Shown in pieces: positions 16,718-26,488 of a stretch of DNA of 32,477 bases. The stretch spans positions 1 through 32,477 of the forward strand of contig CAKUNF010000016.1 in NCBI GenBank assembly GCA_934668375.1. The letters run 5' to 3'. The notes under the pieces were generated by a model that saw only the letters and a program-made list of their open reading frames with translations, was not told the origin of the DNA and made no database searches. A program made the position numbers and the translations under genes. The first letter of the stretch is position 1; every line of letters begins with the position of its first letter. Source of the stretch: an uncultured Parolsenella sp. (GTDB taxonomy: Bacteria; Actinomycetota; Coriobacteriia; Coriobacteriales; Atopobiaceae).

Positions 16718-17180
16718 GAAGCGCGAGCGCAAGAGCATTGCGCGCAATCGCTCGGCGCGCCACGAATACGCCATCGAGGAGACGTTCGAGGCGGGCCTCG
16801 TGCTCAAGGGCACCGAGGTGAGGAGCCTGCGCGAGAGGGCGTGTCAGATCACGGACTCCTTCTGCCTCATCCGCAACGGGGAGTGCTGGCTGCACGGCGT
16901 GCACATCCCGCCGTTCTCGCATGGCACGATCTTCAACGTGGACTCGGACCGCAAGCGAAAGCTGCTGCTTCACCGCAAGCAGATCGACTACCTTGACGGA
17001 AAGCTGCGAACGAAGGGCATGGCGCTCGTGCCGCTCGAGCTCATCTTCGATGACCACAACCGCGTGAAGGTCATCATCGGCCTTGGCCGCGGAAAGAAGC
17101 TCTACGACAAGCGCGCCGACATGGCCAAGCGCGACACGGACCGAGAGATCGCCCGTGCCCTCAAGGAGCGTAACCGCTAG
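16704..17180 (+). CDS. smpB: SsrA-binding protein SmpB
   Basis: SmpB binds the tRNA-like domain of tmRNA and places its C-terminal tail in the empty mRNA channel of stalled ribosomes. At 158 residues it is normal length. It has IARNRSARHEYAIEETFEAGLVLKGTEVRSLR near the N-terminus, the ECWLHGVHIPPF segment, and a basic tail GLGRGKKLYDKRADMAKRD ending in KERNR. The ATG at 16704 is chosen (MPMPKKRERKS) with GGGGGC upstream; ATG 16710 or 16680 are less likely. It overlaps the TPR-like gene by 14 bases. Its partner RNA gene ssrA begins about 415 bases downstream, with acpP between. Confidence 0.97.
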   Translation: MPMPKKRERKSIARNRSARHEYAIEETFEAGLVLKGTEVRSLRERACQITDSFCLIRNGECWLHGVHIPPFSHGTIFNVDSDRKRKLLLHRKQIDYLDGKLRTKGMALVPLELIFDDHNRVKVIIGLGRGKKLYDKRADMAKRDTDREIARALKERNR

Positions 17181-17224
17181 GCGCTCGGATGCCGATTGTT
17201 CGGTCCACGCAACCCCCGGATGGG

Positions 17225-17230
17225 TATAGT
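17225..17230 (+). promoter_or_regulatory. Candidate -10 box for acpP
   Basis: TATAGT preceded by GGG lies 55 bases before the acpP start, in the 104-base gap after smpB. The nearest -35-like TTGTTC (17196-17201) is 23 bases upstream, too far for a standard promoter, so only the -10 is proposed. The same GGGTATA pattern precedes two other genes in this window. Confidence 0.4.
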
Positions 17231-17284
17231 AGGGCGCGTCAGCGCATGAGCCCGCCGCCGCGGGCGGCACGAAGGGAGGCCGTC

Positions 17285-17515
17285 ATGGCCGAGGAATCCA
17301 CGTTCGACCGCGTCGTCAAGATCCTGCAGGAGCAGGACGGTCTTGAGGACGTCGAGTTTACCAACGACACGTCGCTTGCTGACCTTGGCCTGGACAGCCT
17401 GGCCATCGTCGAGGCCACGATGGCCTGCGAGGACGAGTTCGGCATCGAGTTCGATGTCGACGAGGCCCCCGAGACGGTGGGCGATCTGGTCGACATGATC
17501 GACTCGCTGCTCTAA
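17285..17515 (+). CDS. acpP: Acyl carrier protein
   Basis: A 76-residue acidic protein that carries fatty acyl chains on a phosphopantetheine arm. The attachment serine is Ser38 in LGLDSLAIVEATMACEDEFGIEFD, the classic ACP helix II motif; the C-terminal helix follows (ETVGDLVDMIDSLL). The ATG at 17285 has GGGAGG upstream, and a 32-codon upstream extension is dropped as non-ACP. It sits between smpB and ssrA and probably has its own promoter. The holo-ACP synthase gene that activates it lies about 5 kb downstream. A small stem, GCGGC-TTG-GCCGC (17536-17548), follows but has no U-tract. Confidence 0.93.
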   Translation: MAEESTFDRVVKILQEQDGLEDVEFTNDTSLADLGLDSLAIVEATMACEDEFGIEFDVDEAPETVGDLVDMIDSLL

Positions 17516-17522
17516 GTTCGGG

Positions 17523-17528
17523 TAGAAT
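17523..17528 (+). promoter_or_regulatory. Candidate -10 box for ssrA
   Basis: TAGAAT preceded by CGGG lies just after the acpP stop and about 70 bases before the mature tmRNA 5' end, which is made by processing. A perfect TTGACA at 17556-17561 is an alternative -35, but no good -10 follows it. Which one starts ssrA cannot be settled by eye. Confidence 0.3.
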
Positions 17529-17596
17529 CACTTTCGCGGCTTGGCCGCATGTTCATTGACAGCTCGCATGGTGGCCTTGTCCCCATCCACACCCGT

Positions 17597-17961
17597 GGGG
17601 GCGACTGGTTTCGACAGGGTGGTCCTGAGGTGGGCAGCAAGCCGTGGTCTCCTCGCCACGTTAAACAGGGGTACCGTCAAATTGAATTGACGACAACTCT
17701 TACCAGGGCGCTTACGCCCTCGCTGCTTAATTTACTAGCGGCCGTCAAAGCGGGGATTTCTCCTGTTCCCGCGGCGACGTCATTTTAGGGAGATGCTCGT
17801 GCGGACGTCGTTGGTATGCCGCACGATAAGACCGAACCAGCTGGGACGCCGAGCGCGGGTCACGGAGTGTGACGCGTCCGAGACGTAATCGGTGACTGAG
17901 CTTGGAGACACCTGCCAGGGGACTGTTCTGGACCGGAGTTCGATCCTCCGCGCCTCCACCA
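17597..17961 (+). ncRNA. ssrA: Transfer-messenger RNA (tmRNA)
   Basis: tmRNA rescues ribosomes stalled on mRNAs without a stop codon and tags the peptide for proteolysis. The 5' end GGGGGCG (17597-17603) pairs with CGCCTCC (17951-17957), one G-T, forming the acceptor stem; the conserved ACTGGTTTCGACAGGG follows. The 3' part has the T-arm CGGAG-TTCGATC-CTCCG and an encoded CCA at 17959-17961. An internal reading frame (17689-17730) encodes a tag ending in Ala-Leu-Ala-Ala and a TAA. The length of 365 bases is normal for a one-piece tmRNA. A U-rich terminator follows directly. Confidence 0.96.
17689..17730 (+). other. tmRNA proteolysis-tag reading frame
   Basis: Codons GAC GAC AAC TCT TAC CAG GGC GCT TAC GCC CTC GCT GCT then TAA encode DDNSYQGAYALAA. 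The ALAA end is the usual ClpXP recognition signal. The bases AGGGCG-CTTA-CGCCCT inside the frame form the usual hairpin spanning the end of the tag. The resume codon is taken as the first GAC; one codon earlier (ATT) cannot be excluded. Confidence 0.85.
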
Positions 17962-17972
17962 TGTAGTTGCTT

Positions 17973-18006
17973 GCCGGTAGGCGCCTGTGCGTCTGCCGGC
18001 TTTTTT
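17973..18006 (+). terminator. Intrinsic terminator of ssrA
   Basis: GCCGGTAGGCGC (17973-17984) pairs with GCGTCTGCCGGC (17989-18000), with two G-T pairs, then TTTTTT. It lies 12 bases after the tmRNA CCA end. Confidence 0.93.
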
Positions 18007-18072
18007 GTGCGCTCCGTGAGCGGAGGGGCGAACTCTGCGCAGGGCGCGCATGCGCTTTCGGTCCGGATGTGA

Positions 18073-18203
18073 AAAACGGGCCCAGATCGTCGGGATTTGT
18101 GAGCTGGCGAGCATCACCGCGCGCAAAACGCCAGTTGGAGATTCTCGCAAATAATAAGGGATAGGCAATCTGCGCCCGTTTTGTACATTCGGGCCCAGGT
18201 CGT
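18073..18203. repeat. Cluster of three CGGGCCCAG-type short repeats
   Basis: AAAACGGGCCCAGAT (18073-18087) recurs inverted at 18168-18182 (14 of 15 matching as reverse complement). CGGGCCCAGATCGT (18077-18090) recurs directly as CGGGCCCAGGTCGT at 18190-18203 (13 of 14). No gene is present between the ssrA terminator and the patatin start (18007-18300). The cluster could be a dispersed intergenic repeat of the species or a set of protein-binding sites; it does not look like a coding remnant. Confidence 0.6.
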
Positions 18204-18249
18204 GCCCGTTGGCCGCTAAATCGCAGCCATGTTATGTAAGGCAAGCGGG

Positions 18250-18255
18250 TATAAG
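18250..18255 (+). promoter_or_regulatory. Candidate -10 box for the patatin-like gene
   Basis: GGGTATAAG places TATAAG 45 bases ahead of the ATG at 18301. No good -35 is seen at 16-18 bases upstream. It shares its GGG flank with the candidates before acpP and the RAYT gene. Confidence 0.35.
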
Positions 18256-18300
18256 CACCCCAATGACACGATTTCGTCCGGGACGATTGGGGAGGCAGCC

Positions 18301-19230
18301 ATGGCGCTTGGCATCTTTGGCAAGAACAGGGCCGAGAAGGCGGATGAGGTCGAGAGCAACGCGATGGGCGCGCCTCGAACGGGCGTCGACCTGGTGCTTG
18401 AGGGCGGCGGCATGCGCGGCGTCTTCACGTCCGGCGTGCTCGACGCGTTGCAGGAGCAAGGCGTTTACGGCTTTGACACCGTGTGGGGCGTCTCGGCCGG
18501 CGCCCTCAACGCCACGAGCTACCTGTCACGCCAGACGGGGCGTTGCATCCGAGAGAATCTCGCCTTCCGTGACGATCCGCGCTTCATGGGGCTCAAGTCT
18601 CTTGCCAAGACCGGCGACATTGCCGGGGCAGACTTCCTCTACCACCAGATCCAGGACGAGATAGACCCGTTCGACTACGAGGCGTTCGCCCAGCGTAGGA
18701 GCCGCTTTGTGGCCGTGGCCTCTAGTCTGGCGTTTGGAACCCCGGCCTACCTCGAGGTCAAGAGCCTGCCCGAGGACATCGACAAGGTGCGTGCCTCGGC
18801 GTCGCTGCCCGTGGTCTCGCGCATCGTCGAGCTGGAGGAGGGCCGTTTCCTCGATGGCGGCACCACGGACTCCGTGCCCGTCGAGCGCGCGCTCGAGGAG
18901 GGGGCAGATACTGCCGTCGTCGTGCTCACGCAGGCACGTGACTACGTGAAGAAGGCCACGCCAGAGATCCAGGCCCTGGCAGACCGCCGCTATGCAAGCT
19001 ATCCCTATTATCTCGAGGCGATGAGGACTCGTCCGCAGCGCTACAACGAGCAGCGCGAGCGCATCTGGGAGCTCGAGCGACAGGGGAGAATCGTCGTGGT
19101 GGCGCCCTCCGAGCCCGTTACCGTTGGCAGCACGTCTGGCTCCGACGGCGAGGGGCTGCTGCGCCTGTACCTCGATGGCAGGAGGCAGGCGCTTGCGGCG
19201 CTCGATGCGATTCGCTCGTTGGGGGCCTAG
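18301..19230 (+). CDS. Patatin-like phospholipase (RssA/YjjU type)
   Basis: A 309-residue predicted cytoplasmic lipid acyl hydrolase. It has the patatin oxyanion loop GGGMRG (35-40), the nucleophile elbow GVSAG (63-67, Ser65) and the dyad aspartate in DGG (185-187), so the Ser-Asp catalytic pair is complete. There is no signal peptide. Bacterial YjjU/RssA-type proteins are usually single-domain esterases of uncertain substrate, and the same applies here. The start at 18301 has GGGGAGG seven bases upstream; an earlier in-frame ATG at 18229 is less well placed. The gene stands alone, after a repeat-bearing spacer and before the rplM promoter. Confidence 0.9.
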   Translation: MALGIFGKNRAEKADEVESNAMGAPRTGVDLVLEGGGMRGVFTSGVLDALQEQGVYGFDTVWGVSAGALNATSYLSRQTGRCIRENLAFRDDPRFMGLKSLAKTGDIAGADFLYHQIQDEIDPFDYEAFAQRRSRFVAVASSLAFGTPAYLEVKSLPEDIDKVRASASLPVVSRIVELEEGRFLDGGTTDSVPVERALEEGADTAVVVLTQARDYVKKATPEIQALADRRYASYPYYLEAMRTRPQRYNEQRERIWELERQGRIVVVAPSEPVTVGSTSGSDGEGLLRLYLDGRRQALAALDAIRSLGA

Positions 19231-19290
19231 CGCCTCGCGCGCCCGTGTGGGGCATTTGTGCGAAACCGCCTAAAAACCCGCACGTTTTCC

Positions 19291-19318
19291 TTGCACTTCC
19301 CCGCCCGTGCGCTACACT
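19291..19318 (+). promoter_or_regulatory. Promoter of rplM-rpsI
   Basis: TTGCAC (19291-19296) and TACACT (19313-19318) are separated by 16 bases, a near-consensus housekeeping promoter 75 bases before rplM. Just upstream, GTGCG (19259-19263) and CGCAC (19279-19283) could pair, a weak stem followed by GTTTTCC that may stop transcription from the patatin gene. Confidence 0.7.
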
Positions 19319-19392
19319 TGGAAAGCTTCTTTTGCAGAGCCCCGTAACCTCGTAAAAGAACAAAGCAACACGTAAGCACACGGAGGAGTCTA

Positions 19393-19830
19393 ATGAAGTC
19401 GACTCAGTACGCCAAGCCCGGCGAGGTCACCCGTAATTGGGTCCTCATCGATGCTGAGGGCGCCACGCTCGGCCGTCTGGCCACGAAGGCAGCTATGATC
19501 CTTCGCGGCAAGAACAAGCCGCAGTACACCCCCCACACCGACACGGGTGACTTCGTCGTCATCATCAACGCTGATAAGGTCCAGCTTACCGGCGTCAAGG
19601 CTGACAGCAAGCGCTACTGGCGCTACAGCGGTTGGCTGGGCGGCATGAAGTTCGAGAGCTTCAAGGAGGCCATGGAGAAGCACCCCGAGCGTGTCATCGA
19701 GCACGCCGTCAAGGGCATGCTTCCCAAGACCACGCTTGGCCGTCAGCAGTTCACCAAGCTCAAGGTCTACGCTGGTCCCGAGCACCCGCACGCGGCCCAG
19801 AACCCCGTTCAGATCGATTGGAGGGCCTAA
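19393..19830 (+). CDS. rplM: 50S ribosomal protein L13
   Basis: L13 is an early-assembly protein of the large ribosomal subunit. The 145-residue protein has the family hallmarks: [33 protein letters not shown] near the start, [15 protein letters not shown], the YSGWLGGMK turn, and the C-terminal [33 protein letters not shown]. The ATG at 19393 is preceded by CGGAGGAG. It is followed after three bases by rpsI, the universal bacterial order, and the pair has its own promoter and terminator. Confidence 0.99.
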   Translation: MKSTQYAKPGEVTRNWVLIDAEGATLGRLATKAAMILRGKNKPQYTPHTDTGDFVVIINADKVQLTGVKADSKRYWRYSGWLGGMKFESFKEAMEKHPERVIEHAVKGMLPKTTLGRQQFTKLKVYAGPEHPHAAQNPVQIDWRA

Positions 19831-19833
19831 CCG

Positions 19834-20229
19834 ATGGCTGAGAACACCGCTGTCTACACTGGCACCGGCCGCCGCAAGGAGGCTGTCGCCCGCGTCCGTC
19901 TTGTCCCCGGCACCGGTAAGGTCACCGTCAACGGCCGCGACGCCCTGAACTACTTTGGTCGTCAGCAGCTCATCGACGATGCCTGCGCCCCCTTCAAGGT
20001 GACGGACACCGTTGACCACTTCGACGTCATCGCCCTCTGCGATGGTGGCGGCATCTCTGGTCAGTCCGGCGCTCTGCGCCTGGGCATCGCCCGCGCCCTC
20101 CTCGAGGCTGGCGACTACCGCGCCGACCTCAAGAAGGCTGGCTTCCTCACGCGCGACGCCCGTGCCGTCGAGCGCAAGAAGCCGGGCCTGAAGAAGGCCC
20201 GCAAGCGTCCGCAGTTCTCCAAGCGCTAA
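19834..20229 (+). CDS. rpsI: 30S ribosomal protein S9
   Basis: S9 belongs to the small subunit head, and its basic tail reaches the P-site tRNA. The 131-residue protein starts [35 protein letters not shown] and contains [22 protein letters not shown]. It ends in the diagnostic basic tail [12 protein letters not shown]. The ribosome binding site GGAGG lies within the last codons of rplM, so translation is coupled. A terminator lies 45 bases downstream. Confidence 0.99.
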   Translation: MAENTAVYTGTGRRKEAVARVRLVPGTGKVTVNGRDALNYFGRQQLIDDACAPFKVTDTVDHFDVIALCDGGGISGQSGALRLGIARALLEAGDYRADLKKAGFLTRDARAVERKKPGLKKARKRPQFSKR

Positions 20230-20273
20230 GCTCTGGGAGCCGCTGGGGCTTGTCCCTTGCATTGCATCTCAAA

Positions 20274-20307
20274 GGACTCGTTGGCCTGTGCCAGCGGGTC
20301 TTTTTTT
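20274..20307 (+). terminator. Intrinsic terminator of rplM-rpsI
   Basis: GACTCGTTGG (20275-20284) pairs with CCAGCGGGTC (20291-20300), two G-T pairs, over CCTGTG, then seven T residues. A clear terminator. Confidence 0.92.
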
Positions 20308-20538
20308 GTTTGGCTGGCGGTGATTGGCCCAAGACCTGCTCTCTATGTATTTGGTGGTTGCTATATCAAGTGATGAAGCTCTACCAGCGGTTTTATCGAG
20401 TATGCACGGTCAGCTTAACCTAATTCTCGCATCTCACCCTTGAATGATGAACGCACGGCTAGCCTGTGTTCTCGTGCAAAAACAGTCATGTGGCCAGGGC
20501 CGGACCGGGGCCCTGACGAGAGAACGAGGGGGATGGCT
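20308..20538 (+). promoter_or_regulatory. glmS upstream region with leader hairpin
   Basis: No gene is seen here. CAGGGCC (20495-20501) and GGCCCTG (20509-20515) form a perfect 7-bp stem with a 7-base loop, ending 23 bases before the glmS start; GAGGGGG (20526-20532) is the ribosome binding site. The conserved glmS ribozyme core is not recognisable, so self-cleaving control as in Bacillus is not supported. The AT-richer part (20335-20440) probably holds the promoter, but no clear boxes stand out. Confidence 0.45.
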
Positions 20539-22386
<1,848 letters not shown>

Positions 22387-22426
22387 CGACGGAATTCTCG
22401 CACACATAGAATCTGTGACGTGATGG

Positions 22427-22455
22427 TGGCGGCCTCGCTTAGCGGCGGGCCGCCA
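22427..22455 (+). other. GC-rich hairpin between glmS and acpS
   Basis: TGGCGGCC (22427-22434) pairs perfectly with GGCCGCCA (22448-22455) over 13 bases. No U-tract follows, so it is at most a weak terminator or an mRNA-stabilising stem in the 110-base gap. Confidence 0.5.
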
Positions 22456-22496
22456 TCGCGCTATGCTAGGAGGGATACCGAGAGGCGGGGAGTCCC

Positions 22497-22988
22497 ATGG
22501 CACTGGCAGGCGTTGGCGTCGACATAGTCGAGATAGCTCGCATGGAGCGCATTCTCGAGCGCACGCCGCGGTTTGCCCGTCGCGTGTTCACGGACGAGGA
22601 ACGCGCCTACTGCGAGTCCACGGCGCGGCCGGCGGCCCATTATGCCTGCCGCTTTGCCGCCCGCGAAGCCACGCTCAAGGCTCTGGGCTGCGGATTTGCG
22701 CCAGGCGTGCGCTTTGATGACGTGAGCGTCGCGGCGGACGCCTCGGGCAGGCCGCGCGTGGAGCTTCGCGGGCGCGCGGCGGACATCGCGCGCGAGAAGG
22801 GCGTGCTGTCCGTGGCCGTCTCGCTGTCGTTTACGCGAGAGATGGCCGTGGCGAACGCCGTTGCTACGACGGCCGAGACGGCGCCCAAGGTGGCCGAGCA
22901 GCGAGACCCCCGCCGCGAGCTTGCAGAGTCCTTTAGGGAGGCGCGCTCCGTCATCGACGAGCTCGAGCGCGTCACAGACGGAAAGTGA
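22497..22988 (+). CDS. acpS: Holo-[acyl-carrier-protein] synthase
   Basis: AcpS transfers phosphopantetheine from CoA to the serine of ACP. The conserved metal-binding Asp9 (GVGVDIVEI) and Glu57 (CRFAAREATLKALG) are present, with FTDEERAYC between them. Most AcpS proteins are about 120-130 residues; this one has 163, with an extra charged helical tail from about 127 (ETAPKVAEQRDPRRELAESF) of unknown use. The ATG at 22497 follows GGGGAG. The gene ends in TGA directly before the nnr gene. Its substrate acpP is encoded at 17285-17515. Confidence 0.94.
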   Translation: MALAGVGVDIVEIARMERILERTPRFARRVFTDEERAYCESTARPAAHYACRFAAREATLKALGCGFAPGVRFDDVSVAADASGRPRVELRGRAADIAREKGVLSVAVSLSFTREMAVANAVATTAETAPKVAEQRDPRRELAESFREARSVIDELERVTDGK

Positions 22989-24632
22989 GTGGGCATGCAG
23001 CCTGTATTGAACGTTGAGGACATCAAGGCCGTCGAGACGCGCCTTGCGGATGCCGGCGTGAGCATCTCCGAGCTTATGCACCGTGCGGGCGGCGCCGCCG
23101 CGCAGGAGGTCCTGCGCCTGGGTGACGTCTCGCGCGCCGTCGTGCTTGCCGGCTTTGGCAACAACGGCGGAGACGGCTGGGTGGCGGCCGAGGAGCTCAA
23201 GGCCGCCGGCGTGGATGTCCGCGTCGTGACGCCGTGCGAGCCGGACCAGCTCCACAGCGACCTCGCGAGGATGGTGGCGAAGGCCGCCGTCGAGGCGGGC
23301 GTCGTCTACGTGGTGGGTCCGGCGCGAGACGAGCTCGACGTGCTGCTCGGCGGCTGCGACGCGGTGCTCGATGCCATGCTCGGCACGGGCTTCCATGATG
23401 CGCCCGTGGCGCCCCTGTCCATCTGGATTGACGCGTTGAACTCCTCGGGCGCGCGCGTGGTGTCCGTTGATGTGCCGAGCGGCCTGTCGGCGCAGACCGG
23501 CCATGCGCCTGGCGCCGTCGTCGTGGCGGACGTCACGATCACCATGCTCGCGCTCAAGCCCGGCCTGCTGTCCGATGACGGCCGCGACGTCTGTGGCTCG
23601 ATCGTCGTGGCGCCGCTCGCCGAGCAGACGGCCAAGCTCGTCTACGAGGCGGACCCGGTTGCCTGGCGCTGCGAGGCAGCCGACTACCTTGACGTGCTCG
23701 TGCCTCCCACAAGCGTGGTGGACAAGTACTCGCGCGGCAGCGTGCTCGTCGTGGGTGGCTCCGCGCGCTTCCCGGGCGCTGCCATCATGGCCGCCAAGTC
23801 CGCCGCGCGCGCCGGTGCCGGCTATGTGACGCTTGCCGTTCCCGAGCCCATCGCCAACCTCTGCCGCACGCACCTGCTCGAGATTCCCGTCGTGGGCCTG
23901 CCGGCAGACGCCGACGGCACGTTCTCCAACGAGGCCCGCTCGCAGGTGGCCCAGCTCGCCGAGCGCCGCTCGGCCGTGCTCGTTGGCCCCGGCATGTGCG
24001 TCACGGGTGGCACGGTGGGCGTCGTCTCCACGCTGCTCGAGAGCGAGGCCCCGCTCGTCATCGACGCGGACGGCCTCAACAGCCTCGCGCGCCTCACGAG
24101 CAACCGCCTCGACGAGTTCCCCGAGCTGCTGCGCCGCAAGGCGCCGCTCGTGCTCACGCCGCATCGTCGCGAGCTCGGAAGGCTCGTTGGCCTTACTGAC
24201 GCTGCGCCCAGCTCGCTGACGAGTGCGCTCGAGGCGGCCCGTCGCATCGTCTGGGCAGACGGCGGCAGCGAGCTCGTCGTCGTTGCGAAGGGCACGGCCA
24301 CGGCCTGCGTGGGCGTGGAGATCGCGATGCTTCCCAAGCCCGGCCCCGCCTGCCTTGCCACGGCTGGCTCGGGAGACGTGCTCGCGGGCATCACGGCCGG
24401 CCTTCTCGCGCGTGGGGCGGAGACGGAGTCGCTGCCTACGCTCACGGCGTTTGCCTGCGAGGTCCATGGCTATGCGGCCTCGATCGCCCAGGAGCGCTTT
24501 GGCACGAGGGGCGTCATGGCGGCAGACATCATCGACGCCATTGGCCTCGCGGTCGATGCCGTCGAGGACCGCGCCGCCTTCAGCGGGGCGGATGACGTCG
24601 CGCCGTCCGACGAGGGCGACGCTCGTAACTAG
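22989..24632 (+). CDS. Bifunctional NAD(P)H-hydrate epimerase / ADP-dependent NAD(P)HX dehydratase
   Basis: This two-domain enzyme repairs hydrated, inactive NAD(P)H. Residues 1 to about 215 form the YjeF_N epimerase domain, with the phosphate-binding NNGGDG at 58-63 and VDVPSGLSAQTG. From about 235 on is the ribokinase-like dehydratase domain, with KYSRGSVLVVGGSARFPGAA, the DADGLNSL segment, LTPHRRELGRL and the nucleotide-binding GSGDVLAGI near 461. The fusion is the common bacterial form. The start is the GTG at 22989 touching the acpS stop; the ATG at 22995 two codons in is equally likely. The 547-residue length is normal. Confidence 0.95.
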   Translation: MGMQPVLNVEDIKAVETRLADAGVSISELMHRAGGAAAQEVLRLGDVSRAVVLAGFGNNGGDGWVAAEELKAAGVDVRVVTPCEPDQLHSDLARMVAKAAVEAGVVYVVGPARDELDVLLGGCDAVLDAMLGTGFHDAPVAPLSIWIDALNSSGARVVSVDVPSGLSAQTGHAPGAVVVADVTITMLALKPGLLSDDGRDVCGSIVVAPLAEQTAKLVYEADPVAWRCEAADYLDVLVPPTSVVDKYSRGSVLVVGGSARFPGAAIMAAKSAARAGAGYVTLAVPEPIANLCRTHLLEIPVVGLPADADGTFSNEARSQVAQLAERRSAVLVGPGMCVTGGTVGVVSTLLESEAPLVIDADGLNSLARLTSNRLDEFPELLRRKAPLVLTPHRRELGRLVGLTDAAPSSLTSALEAARRIVWADGGSELVVVAKGTATACVGVEIAMLPKPGPACLATAGSGDVLAGITAGLLARGAETESLPTLTAFACEVHGYAASIAQERFGTRGVMAADIIDAIGLAVDAVEDRAAFSGADDVAPSDEGDARN

Positions 24633-24688
24633 CAGGGGTCCGGCTGCGGCGCGTGCCATGGCCGGCGGCAACACGGGGGCGTATCTCC

Positions 24689-25849
24689 ATGGTCCAGCAC
24701 AGATGCCCTGACACGCGGTGGTCGTGGGTCGAGGTCAACAAGGGCGCGCTGCGCCGGAACACGAGGGCGTTCAAGAGCCTTCTCGAGCCGGGCGTGCGCA
24801 TGATGGCCGTCGTGAAGGCGGACGCCTACGGCCATGGCGCCGTCGAGTGCGCCAAGGTCATGCATGCCGCCGGCGCGGACCAGTTTGCCGTGGCGACCGT
24901 CGCCGAGGGCCTGGAGCTGCGCGAGGCGGGCATCGAGTGGCCCATCCTCATCCTGAGCGAGCCGCCAATGGAGTGCGTCCAGACGCTCGTGGAGCACGAC
25001 ATCATGCCGAGCGTCTACACGCAGGAGTTCGCGCTTGCCTACGGCGAGTGTGCCGCCGCGTTCGGCAAGGTGGGCAAGTACCACCTCGCGCTCGAGACGG
25101 GCATGACGCGCATCGGCGTCGACTGGCGCCATGCCGTCGAGTTCCGCCGGGGCATCGACTTCCACCGCGGACTTGCCTGTGCGGGTACGTTCACGCACTT
25201 CGCCACGGCCGACGTCCCCGGAGACTGGACGTTTGCCCTACAGTACCGCCACTTCACGGAGGCCGTCTCGGCCATGCGCGAGGCGGGCATCGACTGCGGC
25301 CTCGTTCACTGCGACAACACCCCGGCCACGATTCTCTACCCAGAGACCCACCTCGATATGTGCCGCGTGGGCGTGGGACTGTACGGCATGCAACCCGCCG
25401 AGTCCACGCGTCCGCGCATCTCGCTCGAGCCGGTCATGAGCGTGCGCGCCCGCGTGACGCGCGTGGTCTATCCCGCCGTTGGAACGGGCGTGAGCTACGG
25501 GCAGACCTATTCGGTTGGCCGCCAGAACACCCAGATCGCCACGATCCCGGTGGGCTACGCGGACGGCCTGTCTCGTTCGCTGTCAGACAAGATGGACGTG
25601 CTCGTCCATGGCACGCGCTGCAAGCAGGTGGGCCATATCTGCATGGACCAGTGCATGTTCGCCGTGAACGTCGACCCGCGCAGGGCCGTGCGCCCCATGG
25701 ACGAGGTGGCCTACGGCGACCTCGTGACCGTCATGGGCGCGGACGGTGGCGAGCGCATCACCGCCGAGGAGCTCGCCGACATCCGCGGAACCATCAACTA
25801 CGAGGTCACGTGCAACTTTGGCGCCCGTCTCGAGAAGGTCTACGTCTAG
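24689..25849 (+). CDS. alr: Alanine racemase
   Basis: This PLP enzyme interconverts L- and D-alanine, supplying D-Ala for peptidoglycan. In the 386-residue protein the PLP-binding lysine is Lys43 in [11 protein letters not shown], and the second catalytic base is Tyr270 in [19 protein letters not shown] and [11 protein letters not shown] are typical. The ATG at 24689 (ACGGGGGCG upstream) gives the normal N-terminus; a GTG at 24653 is possible but adds an unconserved stretch. It lies 56 bases after the nnr gene and 12 before the UDG gene, in the acpS-nnr-alr-tsaE order usual for actinobacteria. Confidence 0.96.
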   Translation: MVQHRCPDTRWSWVEVNKGALRRNTRAFKSLLEPGVRMMAVVKADAYGHGAVECAKVMHAAGADQFAVATVAEGLELREAGIEWPILILSEPPMECVQTLVEHDIMPSVYTQEFALAYGECAAAFGKVGKYHLALETGMTRIGVDWRHAVEFRRGIDFHRGLACAGTFTHFATADVPGDWTFALQYRHFTEAVSAMREAGIDCGLVHCDNTPATILYPETHLDMCRVGVGLYGMQPAESTRPRISLEPVMSVRARVTRVVYPAVGTGVSYGQTYSVGRQNTQIATIPVGYADGLSRSLSDKMDVLVHGTRCKQVGHICMDQCMFAVNVDPRRAVRPMDEVAYGDLVTVMGADGGERITAEELADIRGTINYEVTCNFGARLEKVYV

Positions 25850-25861
25850 CGAGGAGGCACC

Positions 25862-26488
25862 ATGTCCGTCATGCAGATCCCCGGCCATGACCACCAGAGG
25901 CCCGGCGAGGTCATGCTCGAGGAGATCGAGAACATCCTGGGCAACTGCAAGCGCTGCGAGCTTGGCCAGACGCGCTCCCACATCGTCTTTGGCTGCGGCA
26001 ACCCGCACGCGCGCGTCATGTTCGTGGGCGAGGGGCCGGGCCGCAACGAGGACCTCAAGGGTGAGCCGTTCGTGGGTGCCGCCGGTCACAAGCTCGACGC
26101 CCTGCTCTCCGTGGCCGGCCTCACGCGCGAGGAGGTCTACATCGCCAACGTCGTGAAGTGCCGCCCGCCGGGAAACCGCAACCCCAAGCCCGAGGAGATC
26201 GAGGCCTGCTCTCCGTTCCTGCGCGAGCAGATTCGCTCCGTGTGGCCCGATGTCATCGTGTGCCTCGGCAACTTTGCGTCCCAGTGGGTGCTCAAGACCG
26301 ACAAGGGCGTCATGAGCCTGCGCGGACAGCTCTACCAGCAGGGGCACTTTGTCGTGGCGCCCACGTTCCACCCCGCGGCCACGCTCTATCACGAGGACTG
26401 GCAGCCGCTGCTCGAGGAGGACCTCGCGCGCGTAGGCGCCTGGCTTGCCGAGCACCCCGCCGAGACGAGCGGGGAGGCCACACGATGA
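25862..26488 (+). CDS. Type 4 uracil-DNA glycosylase (iron-sulfur)
   Basis: Removes uracil from DNA, arising from cytosine deamination. The 208-residue protein has four cysteines in the pattern of family 4 UDGs, expected to hold a 4Fe-4S cluster: Cys29 and Cys32 (NCKRCELG), Cys100 ([12 protein letters not shown]) and Cys116 (EACSPFL). The active-site GEGPGRNED (57-64) and the His170 motif FHPAA are present. The start follows GAGGAGG, 12 bases after alr. The stop TGA overlaps the tsaE start in ATGA. Its place in a cell-wall and tRNA-modification unit looks like simple operon sharing. Confidence 0.94.
   Translation: MSVMQIPGHDHQRPGEVMLEEIENILGNCKRCELGQTRSHIVFGCGNPHARVMFVGEGPGRNEDLKGEPFVGAAGHKLDALLSVAGLTREEVYIANVVKCRPPGNRNPKPEEIEACSPFLREQIRSVWPDVIVCLGNFASQWVLKTDKGVMSLRGQLYQQGHFVVAPTFHPAATLYHEDWQPLLEEDLARVGAWLAEHPAETSGEATR

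Noticed and set aside
17556..17561. TTGACA as the -35 of an ssrA promoter
   Set aside because: Perfect -35 hexamer, but no acceptable -10 at 16-19 bases; kept only as an alternative.
17549..17788. 79-codon frame over the ssrA region
   Set aside because: Covers the tmRNA acceptor stem and tag region; only the short tag frame is translated, by trans-translation.
20308..20538. glmS ribozyme
   Set aside because: The conserved core and cleavage site sequence are not recognisable; only a simple hairpin is present.
22461..24674. 737-codon minus-strand frame opposite acpS and nnr
   Set aside because: Spans two well-supported genes in antisense, biased composition, no start context or domain.
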